64,000 nt of DNA from Lunatimonas sp. (GCF_020832325.1 NZ_JAFIEU010000051.1:124001-188000); one strand, 5' to 3'; numbered from the stretch's first letter, positions 35,299 to 44,584 are shown. Notes: generated by a model from the letters alone, not told the origin. A program made the numbers and translations.

Positions 35299-35673
35299 AT
35301 GGAGTTAACCTCAGACAACAAGTTAAGAAAACTGATTATCGTGGGTGATAGATTGTTGATAAAGCTGAAGAAGCCCGATCAAAAGACTTCCAGTGGGCTT
35401 TATCTCCCTCCGGGTGTGCAGGAAAAGGAAAAAATCCAGCAAGGGTATATCATAAAAGCGGGTCCGGGCTATCCGATTCCACTTCCGGTTGAAGACGATG
35501 AGCCTTGGAAAGACCAAGGTGAAGGAGTAAAGTATATTCCGCTGCAGGCGAAGGAGGGTGATCTAGCCGTTTTTCTTCTGAACGGAGCTTATGAGGTTGT
35601 CTATGAAGGCGAGAAGTATTTCATTGTGCCTCAAAATGCCATTTTAATGCTTGAAAGAGAAGAAGACCTTTAG
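35299..35673 (+). CDS. GroES-family co-chaperone-like protein
   Basis: 124 residues from ATG 35299. A GroES-type beta-barrel is visible: IIVGDRLLIKLKKPDQKTSS, then GLYLPPG, GYIIKAGPG, EGDLAVFLLNGAYEVVYEGE and FIVPQNAILML. It is longer than the standard 95-residue GroES and no groL is beside it, so it is probably the stand-alone GroES paralogue common in Bacteroidota rather than the main co-chaperonin. The frame runs upstream to 35203, but that part lies within the dnaK terminator region and is not family-like. Placement after dnaK suggests a role in protein quality control. Confidence 0.8.
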   Translation: MELTSDNKLRKLIIVGDRLLIKLKKPDQKTSSGLYLPPGVQEKEKIQQGYIIKAGPGYPIPLPVEDDEPWKDQGEGVKYIPLQAKEGDLAVFLLNGAYEVVYEGEKYFIVPQNAILMLEREEDL

Positions 35674-35703
35674 GGTAAGCAAATCAGACATTCAATCCTA
35701 GTT

Positions 35704-35740
35704 AAACCATCCAGGCGATTTCTAAGTCTGGATGGTTTTT
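35704..35740 (+). terminator. Terminator after the GroES-family gene
   Basis: AAACCATCCAG (35704-35714) and CTGGATGGTTT (35728-35738) form a perfect 11-bp stem with a 13-base loop, then a T-run. Confidence 0.9.
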
Positions 35741-36090
35741 TTGTTTCTGGCTAAAAGGAGCGTTGATTTTTTGATAAGCTAATATATTTGTAAAATTCGT
35801 TAAAATAAGTATAATACAAAATAAACATCTAAAATAATACCAATGAAAGCGCCTTAAATAGTGATTAATTAAAATTTAGTTGTTTTTATATGGATTAATA
35901 AAGTAACCATAAAATTATTAATGAGGCATAAAAGTGAAGGGTATGGTAAAAAAATAAACTAAATTTGTTTGAAAATTTGCGTAATTCGCAATTAACGGTT
36001 AATATTGAACTCATAAAGAATACCTAGTTGAATACGAATAATATTCTGTTTTAATTTAAGTTCTAAAAACAACCTTAATCAATCAAGAAG
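35741..36090. other. AT-rich upstream region of the outer-membrane-type protein
   Basis: No gene seen in about 350 bases of very AT-rich sequence. TATATTTG at 35783-35790 fits a -7 element, but the nearest upstream TTG is only 17 bases away and the site is 300 bases from the next ATG, so it is uncertain. Confidence 0.35.
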
Positions 36091-36828
36091 ATGAAAAAAA
36101 TCGACATTCCAGCTTTCTCAAAGGTATTAGTAGCCTTTACCATGTTATTGTGTCTTGCTGCATCTCCCGCATTCTCGCAGTCAGATGACAAATTTAGTTT
36201 TGACGTGACATTAAACTCTGACCAGTTCTTTGGATTTTATCCCTTCTTCGCTGGGTCCTACGAGGTTTCAGAGTCTTCCGCTTTTACCTTTTATGGTATT
36301 CTCTGGTCTGGTGGTACTGGCGGAGGCTGGGGTAACTGGACCGAATTCGGTGTGGGTATGAACTTCACCGTGGCAGAGGGTTTAGATGTAAATCCACAAA
36401 TTGGTGTATTGGGAGGTAATCTGTTATCTTCTGGAACTGATGGCGCTGCAGTTTTCGGCGATGGTATTGTTCCTAACCTGACTATTGGATTGGATAAGTC
36501 ATCCGTGGAAGGTGAGTTTTACCTTGGATACTATGCACCTCTGCGAGATTTGGCTCCAGCTAATGGGACTACTCTTTCTTACCTGCACTATTGGGCAAAC
36601 TTTGGCGTAAAAGCCAGCGACTTCTTCTCAATTGGTGCACACTGGGAGCAACTTTCCAACACTGGAGGGTCTAATGTTGCTAGTTCTTCATCGGTTTATC
36701 AGTGGATAGGCCCCTACGTTCAGTTTTCTGCTCCTTCTGGAAAAGCATTTGCTAGGTTAGCAGCGGGGGGTGATTTGGTAGAAGGAAATGACTCGTTCTT
36801 CAAGCTGACTACAGGTTTCAGCTTCTAA
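36091..36828 (+). CDS. Secreted outer-membrane-type protein of unknown function
   Basis: 245 residues with a Sec signal peptide (MKKIDIPAFSKVLVAFTMLL, cleavage near AFS-QSDD). The mature part has alternating hydrophobic and polar residues and many Gly and aromatic residues (WSGGTGGGWGNWTEFGVGM, GEFYLGYYAPL, VYQWIGPYVQFSAPSGKAF) and ends in Phe (TTGFSF), all features of a small outer-membrane beta-barrel. It resembles conserved Bacteroidota proteins of unknown function (DUF6733-like; recalled, not checked). It stands alone between two terminators. Confidence 0.72.
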   Translation: MKKIDIPAFSKVLVAFTMLLCLAASPAFSQSDDKFSFDVTLNSDQFFGFYPFFAGSYEVSESSAFTFYGILWSGGTGGGWGNWTEFGVGMNFTVAEGLDVNPQIGVLGGNLLSSGTDGAAVFGDGIVPNLTIGLDKSSVEGEFYLGYYAPLRDLAPANGTTLSYLHYWANFGVKASDFFSIGAHWEQLSNTGGSNVASSSSVYQWIGPYVQFSAPSGKAFARLAAGGDLVEGNDSFFKLTTGFSF

Positions 36829-36850
36829 GATTTTCGATTTAAATAGCATT

Positions 36851-36885
36851 AAAAAACGCCAGGCATTGGATGTCTGGCGTTTTTT
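36851..36885. terminator. Bidirectional terminator between converging genes
   Basis: AAAAAACGCCAG (36851-36862) and CTGGCGTTTTTT (36874-36885) form a perfect stem with T-runs on both strands, serving the gene ending at 36828 and hemB ending at 36909. Confidence 0.93.
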
Positions 36886-36908
36886 ATTGTTAGAGAGTCT
36901 ACGTTTGG

Positions 36909-37892
36909 TTAATTTCGTTGTTTTTGTAGCTGTGCAAATTCTTTGGCAAAATAACTCAGTATGATATTCGCGCCTGCCCGTTTGATACTGAGGAGGCTTT
37001 CCAGCATTGCCCGTTCCCCATCCAGCCAGCCATTCGCAGCCGATGCTTTTATCATCGCATATTCGCCACTGACATTATAAGCGGCTATGGGAATGTTAAA
37101 GTTGTCTTTGAGTAGCCTGATGATATCCAAATAGGCTAATGCGGGCTTCACCATTAAAAAATCAGCCCCTTCGGTAACATCCAATTCCGCCTCTATCAAC
37201 GCCTCCGATATATTCGCAGGGTCCATCTGATAGGTTTTTTTATCTCCCGCTTTTGGGGCTGAGTCCAAGGCATCCCTAAACGGATTATAGAATGCACTGG
37301 CGTATTTGGCTGTGTAGGACATAATAGAAACATCCTGAAATCCATTTTGATCCAGTACGTTTCGGATATACCCAACCCTTCCGTCCATCATGTCTGATGG
37401 CCCCAATATATCTGCCCCAGCTTCGGCCTGTGCCAGGGCCATCTTTCCGAGTATTTCCAGGGTGTCGTCGTTTACGATCTTTCCATCGATCACCAGTCCA
37501 TCGTGGCCGTCGGAGCTATAAGGATCCATGGCGACATCGGTCATCACACAAGCCTCGGGGAAGTGATTTTTGACTGAGGAAATGGCTTTCAGGTAAAAAG
37601 TGTCCGGGTTATAGCTTTCAGTGGCGGTTTTGTCTTTTTTGGACTCTGGATATGCCGGGAAAATATCAAATGCCATGATTCCAAGGTTCATACAGCTTTC
37701 GATTTCTTTTAGTAGCAGATCTGAAGAGTATCGATAGATCCCCGGCATGGAAGCTACCTCTATTTTTTGGTTTTTCCCATCGAGTAGAAAGAGCGGTAGG
37801 ATAAAGTCTTTCACCGATATTCGGGTCTCTTCGACCATGTTTCGGATTACTTCTGACTTACGGTTCCTGCGCGGTCTTCGGAGCATATTCAT
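36909..37892 (-). CDS. hemB: Delta-aminolevulinic acid dehydratase (porphobilinogen synthase)
   Basis: Condenses two 5-aminolevulinate molecules into porphobilinogen, the second common step of tetrapyrrole synthesis. From ATG 37892 the protein is 327 residues, the family's usual length, beginning MNMLRRPRRNRKSEVIR. Two active-site lysines are visible: TAKYASAFYNPFRD (about 195) and FLMVKPALAYLD (about 247). The metal site region reads DVAMDPYSSDGHDG (about 115-129), with Asp instead of the Cys triad of zinc enzymes, so it is the Mg/K-dependent type. The frame extends upstream to a TTG at 37937 that is unlikely to be used. Confidence 0.96.
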   Translation of the reverse strand: MNMLRRPRRNRKSEVIRNMVEETRISVKDFILPLFLLDGKNQKIEVASMPGIYRYSSDLLLKEIESCMNLGIMAFDIFPAYPESKKDKTATESYNPDTFYLKAISSVKNHFPEACVMTDVAMDPYSSDGHDGLVIDGKIVNDDTLEILGKMALAQAEAGADILGPSDMMDGRVGYIRNVLDQNGFQDVSIMSYTAKYASAFYNPFRDALDSAPKAGDKKTYQMDPANISEALIEAELDVTEGADFLMVKPALAYLDIIRLLKDNFNIPIAAYNVSGEYAMIKASAANGWLDGERAMLESLLSIKRAGANIILSYFAKEFAQLQKQRN

Positions 37893-37960
37893 ACACGTTG
37901 GATTTGGTTTAACGTTATTGCAGCCCAAAGGTACCAATTATTAGCCGATACTGTATGGAA

Positions 37961-39166
37961 TCAGAAATTTACCTGTGCTTGAAGGCGTAGTAGGCTACCT
38001 CGCTGCCGATTGGAGGGGTTTAGAGAGTTTTCAAAGGTTCTATCTGAAACCGTGTACATGGCTACTAACTCAAAATTGCGGTTTGGTTGCCATTCTACGC
38101 CGATTTCCCATTCTTTGACCCGGTGTTTCGTCGCGTCAAACTCGTGTTTTTTACCTCCGCTGTAATAATGGTATCTGGAAAAGGGAATATACAGGCTTTT
38201 TCTGGATGTCACATAATAGGAAGCGAGCAGGTATCCTCCTTCCAAGGGTTTGTTGTCGATGTCTCCCGTTGTTGGGTTGAATTCAGGGCCTCTGCCCCAA
38301 TTATATTCCGCTTGTAAGCCAAAAGGCTGTGGGAATACCACCAACGTAGCTCCATATCGGTATTCCCTGAATTCGGTCGGGCTATCATCTACCAACATTT
38401 GCCTGTTGATGACGAATTTGCCGGAATAGCCCTGTAGGGATCCCTCGATGAACTGACCATTACCGAGCTCAAATGGATAAGAAACTCTACCTACGGTATG
38501 CAGCGAGTTGTTCTTTTCGGGCTGGTTTGCGGTTTGTCCGTTGTATGCACCGATGGCCAACACACCGTAATCTCCGGATCCTTTTAACCCCGATGAGACC
38601 AAATACCGGAAACGTTCGCGGATTTTACTGGGGGCGAAGTACAGCATAAGCCCAATGTCGCGTTCGTTTGCTACGGCACTGTTCAAACCGTCATTTCGGT
38701 CCAGTGGAATGCGGTTTTGGCTGGACTGAAGATTCTCATACCCGAAAGGAACTTTGCTCTGGCCAATGCGGAGACGGAGTTCCTGTTTGGCATCCAATGC
38801 CAGGTCAAAATAGGCATCCCGAATCTGCGCCAAATGGCTGCCCCCAGAGGCGAAATCCGGTTGAATATAGAAATAGATGCGTTCATGGATGTCTCCTGAG
38901 AAGATCATTCGGATCCTTCGGAAGAAGAACCCACCATTTTCACCCCATGATTTGTCACATTGATCACACGCTAAGAGAGGATTGGTTTCCAGCAGTCGAT
39001 TGTACCGCAATTGGGCGTATCCCCGGAATTTGACAACCTCAGACCAGTTTTTTCCGACTATAGGCAGGTCTTCCATTACCGAGTCTATGGGCATAAAGGA
39101 AGAGGCCCTTAATTCTGCCAACATCATGAGCTTTGCCATAATGAGCCAGACGAAAAGGTTTCGCAT
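37961..39166 (-). CDS. Phosphate-selective porin O/P family protein
   Basis: 401-residue outer-membrane beta-barrel with an N-terminal signal peptide (MRNLFVWLIMAKLMMLAELRA). Segments such as FFFRRIRMIFSGDIHERIYFYIQPDF, split as FFFRRIRMIFSGD and FYIQPDF, with LRLRIGQSKVPFGYENLQSS and the ending LLRLQAQVNF are typical of OprO/OprP-like porins. The protein ends in Phe, as expected for barrel insertion. It sits 68 bases upstream of hemB in the same direction. Whether phosphate is the real substrate cannot be told. Confidence 0.85.
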   Translation of the reverse strand: MRNLFVWLIMAKLMMLAELRASSFMPIDSVMEDLPIVGKNWSEVVKFRGYAQLRYNRLLETNPLLACDQCDKSWGENGGFFFRRIRMIFSGDIHERIYFYIQPDFASGGSHLAQIRDAYFDLALDAKQELRLRIGQSKVPFGYENLQSSQNRIPLDRNDGLNSAVANERDIGLMLYFAPSKIRERFRYLVSSGLKGSGDYGVLAIGAYNGQTANQPEKNNSLHTVGRVSYPFELGNGQFIEGSLQGYSGKFVINRQMLVDDSPTEFREYRYGATLVVFPQPFGLQAEYNWGRGPEFNPTTGDIDNKPLEGGYLLASYYVTSRKSLYIPFSRYHYYSGGKKHEFDATKHRVKEWEIGVEWQPNRNFELVAMYTVSDRTFENSLNPSNRQRGSLLRLQAQVNF

Positions 39167-39301
39167 GAAGAGAATAAGTTTTATTAATACAGCGCTGCAA
39201 AGGAAGACAGCAGACAGTCAAAAAAGTAGCTTTATACTTTATCAATTTGTTAAAAATAGCTGCGGTTTATTATTCTCACATGGACGTCATTTCGGTTAAA
39301 T

Positions 39302-39339
39302 AAATAAAAATGTCCCCAAATACGAGTTTTGAGGACATT
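39302..39339 (-). terminator. Terminator of the nucleotide-sugar dehydrogenase gene
   Basis: AATGTCCCCAAA (39309-39320) pairs with TTTGAGGACATT (39328-39339) with one mismatch. Read on the minus strand it is followed by TTTTTATTTA, 35 bases after the stop of the gene ending at 39374. Confidence 0.85.
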
Positions 39340-39373
39340 GTTGTGTTATCGAATTGTTAATTTCATCAGTCAA

Positions 39374-40681
39374 TTACCAGCATAATCCCACGTAGTTGGG
39401 AAGGTCCTCAAGTGCCGGAATTCTGACCAAATCTACCACAGCTGTTTTTTCTTTCAAGATTTCCTTGTATTTCCCGCCATCGAAATTTCTATGGTTGATC
39501 AAAACGACTTCGGCTTGCAAAATGGCCTGTTCTACCTGACCAACGATGAGCTCGGAGAGGTGCGGTAGGTGCTCATCAATAAATGATTTGTTGGCACCCA
39601 CTAACTTGGATAGATGAACGTTTTCGTCGAATATGGTAATTTTATATCCTTTTCCAATAAGCTTTTCTGCAAGATCTACGGATGGGCTATATCTCAAATC
39701 GTCAGTCCCTTCCTTAAACGAAAGACCAATAAAACAAATGTTTCTTTTGCCGGTTCTCTCGATCAGCTCATAGGCAATTCTTTTTTGGTTTTCATTCGAC
39801 TCGTGGACACCACTTAAAACCGGCGTCGCAACATATTGGTCATGGCCGAGTGTTACTAAGCCTTTGAGATCTTTTGGCAGACAAGAACCTCCATACGCAA
39901 AACCAGGCTTGAAATATGCTGGAGATATATTTAGGTGAGTGTCTTTGCAAAACAAGTCCATCACTTTGTGAGAGTCTATATTAAGTGCTTTTGAAATATT
40001 TCCAATTTCATTTGCGAAGGAGATCTTCAATGCATGAAAGCCATTGTTTACGTATTTGATTATTTCAGCCACTTCGATGTCTGTAATTTCAATGGGTGCA
40101 TCCAAATGTCTGTACAGGGAGGCTACCTTTTCCACTACTGCGGGATTATCTCCTCCCAACACGGTCACAGACGGGTTATTATAGTCCTTGACGGCTGTTC
40201 CTTCTCTTAGAAACTCCGGATTCGAGACAACGGTAAAGTCTTTTCCACGTTCCTTATTGGAAAATTGGCCGATGATTTCGCCAAACTTTCTGTTGGTTCC
40301 CGGTAATACGGTGCTTCGAATAACAACGGTATGAAAAGAGTCCTTTTCACGCAGCGCTTCCCCAATTTGCTCTGCGGTTTTGAATATATAAGAGAGGTTT
40401 AGATGCCCTTGCGGTGAAGATGGGGTACCGACGCAGACGATACTTATCTCGGAATCAAATACTGCCTGCTTGGCATCCGTAGTGGCGGAAATCCTTCCTG
40501 CGTCAAATTGCTCTTTGATTATCCTGTCGATGTCCTTTTCAACTATCGTAGGCTGTCCTGAATTTATCAAGTCCACCTTAAAATCATTGATGTCTACTCC
40601 GATAACTCTATGTCCGTTGTTTGCCAGACACCCCAGGCTTACACAGCCCACATACCCCAATCCAAAAATCGAAATGTTCAT
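39374..40681 (-). CDS. UDP-glucose/GDP-mannose dehydrogenase, AlgD-like
   Basis: NAD-dependent four-electron oxidation of a nucleotide sugar to the uronic acid. The 435 residues begin with the dinucleotide motif ISIFGLGYVGCVSLGCLA; SIVCVGTPSSPQG and VIRSTVLPGT are family motifs, and the catalytic Cys is in FAYGGSCLPKDLK (about 265). Several segments (GVDINDFKVDLINSGQPTIV, RISATTDAKQAV, the GGSCLPKD context) recall GDP-mannose 6-dehydrogenase AlgD more than UDP-glucose dehydrogenase, which would yield GDP-mannuronate; this is a judgement by eye. Next upstream is a glycosyltransferase on the same strand, so the pair may serve a uronic-acid-containing polymer. Confidence 0.85.
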   Translation of the reverse strand: MNISIFGLGYVGCVSLGCLANNGHRVIGVDINDFKVDLINSGQPTIVEKDIDRIIKEQFDAGRISATTDAKQAVFDSEISIVCVGTPSSPQGHLNLSYIFKTAEQIGEALREKDSFHTVVIRSTVLPGTNRKFGEIIGQFSNKERGKDFTVVSNPEFLREGTAVKDYNNPSVTVLGGDNPAVVEKVASLYRHLDAPIEITDIEVAEIIKYVNNGFHALKISFANEIGNISKALNIDSHKVMDLFCKDTHLNISPAYFKPGFAYGGSCLPKDLKGLVTLGHDQYVATPVLSGVHESNENQKRIAYELIERTGKRNICFIGLSFKEGTDDLRYSPSVDLAEKLIGKGYKITIFDENVHLSKLVGANKSFIDEHLPHLSELIVGQVEQAILQAEVVLINHRNFDGGKYKEILKEKTAVVDLVRIPALEDLPNYVGLCW

Positions 40682-40746
40682 TTTTTGTAATTTTTACGTT
40701 TGCGATAAATTTCAATACGACGTAGACGGACAATTTTACGTAGCTT

Positions 40747-41817
40747 CTAACGAACTGCTTTCTTTCGTTCAATAGCAAAATTGACTGCATCCATAAAGCC
40801 TTTAAACATATTTGGAATAGCCGCTTTGTTTTCAAATGTTTCCCTACAGTTCTCTGTAAGTCTACTATAGGCGGTTTGATCTTTTTGCATCGTTTCTATA
40901 AACGTCCAAAAATCAGGCATATCTTTAGCCAGGTATCCGTTGTAACCGCTTTTGAGGTAGTAGACCTCCACTGAGTGTGGGCCGTCCAAAGCTACTACCG
41001 GTTTTGCCCAGAATAATGCTTGATTAAGTGCCAACCCAAGATCTCCCGGCGTTGTGAAATAACTTGCAGATTTAAAAAGCGCATTCATTTCATAATCATC
41101 ATAGGGTACCTGACCAATGTAATAGTAGTTCTCCAGCTCGTTTATTTTATCCTTTTGCTGTTGGTTTATTCCCCTCCCTGCCACTACAATGGCTATATCC
41201 TTATTCGTACAGGGGAAATTTAACAGAGCATCCAGATTTTTGTCTGGTTTGATGGTCGCCGCAAAAAGGACAATGGTATCTTCTCGAATACCATATTTTT
41301 CTTTCACATAGTCCAGCCCCGGGACTTTCTCTTTATCAAAACTGTCAAAGGAAAGGGTATTGTAGCCGAAGAATACCTTAGGGCGGTTCTTTTCCTGCAC
41401 ATACTTTATTTCGTTCGGCGTGTACAGTACCATCGCGTCACTTAAATCATGCAGTTTGTGGTATAAAAAGTTTTTAATGAGGTGGTTGGGTGTTTTGATG
41501 TCGATGCTTTTTGTCCATGTAACGAGCGGAATATTTTTTGCCCTGCAAAATATAGATATCGGAAAATTAACCAGATCCTTCAACGTAAGAAAGGTGATGA
41601 CTGTGTCTGGTTTTTCTCGTTCCAAATGCTTGATATAACTCAATACACGCGACTTTTCTATAATAGTACGAAATTCTAATTTGTCGTCTATATCGTCTTT
41701 TCCTTCTGTTAGCAGGATAAACTCGTACCCTAATTCCCTAAACCTTTTTGAAAAATAATTATAAACTTTTAATCGGTAGTGAAAAGTATAGCTTGAAACC
41801 AATATGATTTTTTTCAT
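40747..41817 (-). CDS. Glycosyltransferase, GT4-like
   Basis: 356 residues. The N-terminus KKIILVSSYTFHYRLKVYNY suits the acceptor domain; the C-terminal half has VLFAATIKPDKNLDALLNF, IAIVVAGRGINQQQ and ALNQALFWAKPVVAL, the donor-site pattern of GT4 enzymes. It lies 65 bases upstream of the dehydrogenase gene on the same strand and outside the main exopolysaccharide locus. A TAnnTTTG-like element reads on the minus strand at 41847-41854, but the matching TTTG is 23 bases away. Confidence 0.8.
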   Translation of the reverse strand: MKKIILVSSYTFHYRLKVYNYFSKRFRELGYEFILLTEGKDDIDDKLEFRTIIEKSRVLSYIKHLEREKPDTVITFLTLKDLVNFPISIFCRAKNIPLVTWTKSIDIKTPNHLIKNFLYHKLHDLSDAMVLYTPNEIKYVQEKNRPKVFFGYNTLSFDSFDKEKVPGLDYVKEKYGIREDTIVLFAATIKPDKNLDALLNFPCTNKDIAIVVAGRGINQQQKDKINELENYYYIGQVPYDDYEMNALFKSASYFTTPGDLGLALNQALFWAKPVVALDGPHSVEVYYLKSGYNGYLAKDMPDFWTFIETMQKDQTAYSRLTENCRETFENKAAIPNMFKGFMDAVNFAIERKKAVR

Positions 41818-41915
41818 TTAGACATTATTTTTTTGCCAGGAATAAACAAAATTAGAATGGTTGAGTAATTTAAATTACAAAATATCTACTTCTGAGGAGA
41901 GCTTTTTGATAGCTT

Positions 41916-42149
41916 TCAACAGGTTAAAAGGTGATTTTTTTCGGCAACAAATTTAATAAACTTTAAAGATAAATCTGTTAAAATCTTGTTATACTTTTCA
42001 ATTACAGACACTTTGGTGTGGGTCATACGGTGTTCTCTGTTATATCGAACGTCTCCAATGGATTGGACATGGTGCTTGGGTTTATTTCGATAGAATCTCC
42101 ATTTTTTTTGAAGGTTGTACCCAAAGGTTTTCTGATCGATCGCTAGCAT
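41916..42149 (-). pseudogene. Possible truncated gene remnant
   Basis: A 77-residue frame starting ten bases after the HAD gene's stop. It is Lys/Arg-rich and contains HHVQSIGDVRYNREHRMTH and KVSVIEKYNKILTDLSLKFI, which reads like the C-terminal end of a larger enzyme, perhaps a sulfotransferase or glycosyltransferase. No N-terminal part is present in any frame, since the HAD gene occupies the space. It could also be a real small gene. Low confidence. Confidence 0.25.
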
Positions 42150-42158
42150 ATTGAGAGG

Positions 42159-42821
42159 CTACCTTTTAGCAAAAATTCGTTCCACGAGTTTGATATCTAC
42201 GTCTTGGTAGTCATTGATGTAATAGCTGCATGGGGGTAGTTCATCCCGTGTGTGCGACGACAATACGCCGACAACCCGCATTCCGGCGTTTAAGGCCGCA
42301 GAAACACCTGAGTGAGAGTCTTCAAATACCAAACATTGCGAGGGGGGAGTCTCTAGATTGGAGGCTGATTTAAGGTAAATTTCCGGATCCGGCTTGTGGT
42401 TGGTTACGTGTTCGCTGGCTAGGATAGATTCCATTTTAGGTTCAAAGCCAAGTTTAGACATGATGAGTGCCAAATTGGCGTAGGGTGCAGAAGTAGCTAC
42501 TCCGGTTTTCAAACCTTCAGTTTTCAGATCATTAAAAAACTCCATAAAACCAGTGATAGGCGTGACTTTTTCTGCATAGATCTCTCTAAACAACCCTTCT
42601 TTTTCTTCCTCCAAAGCTGCAAATTCGTCTCCCAAGACTTCCCTTCCAAGGAAGTGCCTAAATATGTAGCTGTTGCTTTTTCCATACATGTGCTGGGAGA
42701 ATTCTTCTTCTGTTGGGTGTAAGCCTCGCTTTGCAAAGAATACCTGAAAGGCTTTGGAATGATACGGGTTGGTGTGGCAAATGACGCCATCCATGTCAAA
42801 AATAACTGCTTTGTTACTCAT
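42159..42821 (-). CDS. HAD hydrolase, beta-phosphoglucomutase-like
   Basis: 220-residue cytoplasmic phosphatase or phosphomutase. HAD motif I is FDMDGVICHTNPYH (nucleophile and acid Asp), motif II lies in TGVATSAPYANL, the conserved Lys is in TNHKPDPEIYL and motif III in VFEDSHSGVSAALNAG. The helical cap after motif I puts it in the subfamily with beta-phosphoglucomutases and phosphoglycolate phosphatases. It is 30 bases downstream of the aminotransferase gene, so the two may be co-transcribed. The substrate is unknown. Confidence 0.9.
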   Translation of the reverse strand: MSNKAVIFDMDGVICHTNPYHSKAFQVFFAKRGLHPTEEEFSQHMYGKSNSYIFRHFLGREVLGDEFAALEEEKEGLFREIYAEKVTPITGFMEFFNDLKTEGLKTGVATSAPYANLALIMSKLGFEPKMESILASEHVTNHKPDPEIYLKSASNLETPPSQCLVFEDSHSGVSAALNAGMRVVGVLSSHTRDELPPCSYYINDYQDVDIKLVERIFAKR

Positions 42822-42851
42822 TGTATAATCAATAGATATCGGTTATTCTTC

Positions 42852-44123
42852 CTAAAAGCCCAAAATAGTTGTTTCGATGATATCGCAGCAATCCGAAAGC
42901 TGTTCCTCGGTCATTACCAATGGTGGGGCGAATCGAATGATATTGCCGTGAGTGGGCTTTGCCAGAAGTCCGTTGTCTCGTAAGGCTAAACATATGTCCC
43001 ATGCCGTGGAGCTTTCTGAGGGGGAATTGATCACGATTGCATTTAATAGGCCTTTGCCGCGAACGGCACTGACCAATGGAGATCTATCTACCAGCGCTTG
43101 CATCCGCTTTCTGAAAATATGTCCAAGTTTTCGGGCGTTTTGGGCTAATCTCTCCTCTCTGATTACTTCTAAAGCAGTCATGGCGACTTTTGCACCCAAT
43201 GGATTGCCTCCAAATGTAGACCCATGTTGGCCTGGCTGTATGACCTCCATGACCGAGTTATCTGCCAATACGGCGGAAACGGGAAAGAACCCACCCGAAA
43301 GGGCTTTTCCAAGTATCAAGATATCCGGCCGTATGTAGCTTTCCTGTTTTTCGCAGTGGTTTTCGCAGGAGCAGTTGCCGCAAACCGCCAGGAGGGAACC
43401 TGTACGGGCAATGCCAGTCTGGATTTCATCAGCGATAAAGAGTACATGGTGCTTCTGGCATAGCGCAGCGGCTTTCGCGAGATAGTCCTCTGCTGGAGTA
43501 AATACGCCAGCCTCTCCTTGAATGGGTTCAACTAAAAACGCAGCGATGTCCGGATTTTCTAGCAGGGTCGACTCTAGTGCCTGAAGGTCGTCATAGGGAA
43601 TACCAATAAACCCTGGTGTAAAAGGGCCAAAATTCTTACGCGCATTGTCATCACTGGAGAATGATATGACCGTGGTCGTGCGGCCATGAAAATTGTTATC
43701 GGCAACTACTATTTTGGCTTCGTTTTCGGAAATACCTTTTCGTTCGTATCCCCATTTTCTTGCTATTTTAATCGCAGTTTCCACTGCTTCTACTCCGGTA
43801 TTCATGGGTAGCACTTTATCAAAGCCAAAATAGTCCGTCAGGTATTTCTCGTAAGGCCCAAGCACATTATTATAGAATGCCCTAGACGTAAGTGTCAGTG
43901 TTGCTGCCTGATCTTGCAGGGATTTCAATATGCGGGGATGACAGTGCCCTTGGTTTACAGCTGAGTAGGCAGACAGAAAATCATAGTATTTTTTTCCTTC
44001 CACATCCCAGAGAAAAACCCCCTTTCCTTTGGTGAGAACTACAGGAAGCGGATGGTAGTTATGTGCTCCATGTTCGTTTTCTAAGGCGATAGCTTGTTCA
44101 CTGGCTGTGATTTCATCAAACAT
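42852..44123 (-). CDS. rocD: Ornithine--oxo-acid transaminase
   Basis: PLP-dependent class III aminotransferase converting ornithine and 2-oxoglutarate to glutamate semialdehyde and glutamate. The 423 residues include [49 protein letters not shown], the PLP-binding Lys in [17 protein letters not shown] (about 274) and [13 protein letters not shown]. Unusual is a Cys-rich insert just before the PLP Lys (about 247-260: C-x2-C-x-C-x3-H-C), in [14 protein letters not shown], which could bind a metal. A TAnnTTTG match reads on the minus strand at 44177-44184, about 53 bases before the start. Confidence 0.93.
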   Translation of the reverse strand: MFDEITASEQAIALENEHGAHNYHPLPVVLTKGKGVFLWDVEGKKYYDFLSAYSAVNQGHCHPRILKSLQDQAATLTLTSRAFYNNVLGPYEKYLTDYFGFDKVLPMNTGVEAVETAIKIARKWGYERKGISENEAKIVVADNNFHGRTTTVISFSSDDNARKNFGPFTPGFIGIPYDDLQALESTLLENPDIAAFLVEPIQGEAGVFTPAEDYLAKAAALCQKHHVLFIADEIQTGIARTGSLLAVCGNCSCENHCEKQESYIRPDILILGKALSGGFFPVSAVLADNSVMEVIQPGQHGSTFGGNPLGAKVAMTALEVIREERLAQNARKLGHIFRKRMQALVDRSPLVSAVRGKGLLNAIVINSPSESSTAWDICLALRDNGLLAKPTHGNIIRFAPPLVMTEEQLSDCCDIIETTILGF

Positions 44124-44263
44124 ATTCAGTTTTTTTTCGGTTTGCAGGCTTCCGTTGATCGGATTACGTTCAGGGGCAAATATAGGAAATGCCCTTCGGA
44201 ATAAAGAACGGATACCAAAAAGATGAATTACAAGTGTTTATCAAATAAAAATGCAATGCTGTT

Positions 44264-44294
44264 TTTGGAATTCCATGAAAACTTCCGATATTTG
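44264..44294 (+). promoter_or_regulatory. Promoter of the ribosomal protein operon
   Basis: TTTG at 44264-44267, 19 bases, then GATATTTG at 44287-44294, one mismatch from TAnnTTTG. It lies 47 bases before the L28 start codon. Confidence 0.55.
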
Positions 44295-44341
44295 CAGACT
44301 CAAAAGTTAAAAGGCTAAAATTTAGACACTTCATATAGATC

Positions 44342-44584
44342 ATGGCAAAAGTTTGTGACATCACCGGAAAGAGGCCTCGGGTAGGTAATAATGTATCCCA
44401 TGCGAATAATAAGACAAAGCGGATGTTCTACCCAAACCTGCATAAGAAAAGCTTTTATATTCCTGAGGAAGATGCTTGGATTACCCTTAAGGTATGTTCC
44501 AAAGCACTCAGGACAATCAACAAGAAAGGTATCACTGCAGTATTGAAGGATGCGCAGAAAAGCGGTGCCATTATCATAAAATAA
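44342..44584 (+). CDS. rpmB: 50S ribosomal protein L28
   Basis: 80 residues, opening [20 protein letters not shown] with the [12 protein letters not shown] motif of L28, the full length of the family. The N-terminal Cys of the L28 zinc motif type is present once only, so the protein is probably the non-zinc form. Followed by L33 and the small DUF4295 gene, a Bacteroidota order. Confidence 0.97.
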   Translation: MAKVCDITGKRPRVGNNVSHANNKTKRMFYPNLHKKSFYIPEEDAWITLKVCSKALRTINKKGITAVLKDAQKSGAIIIK

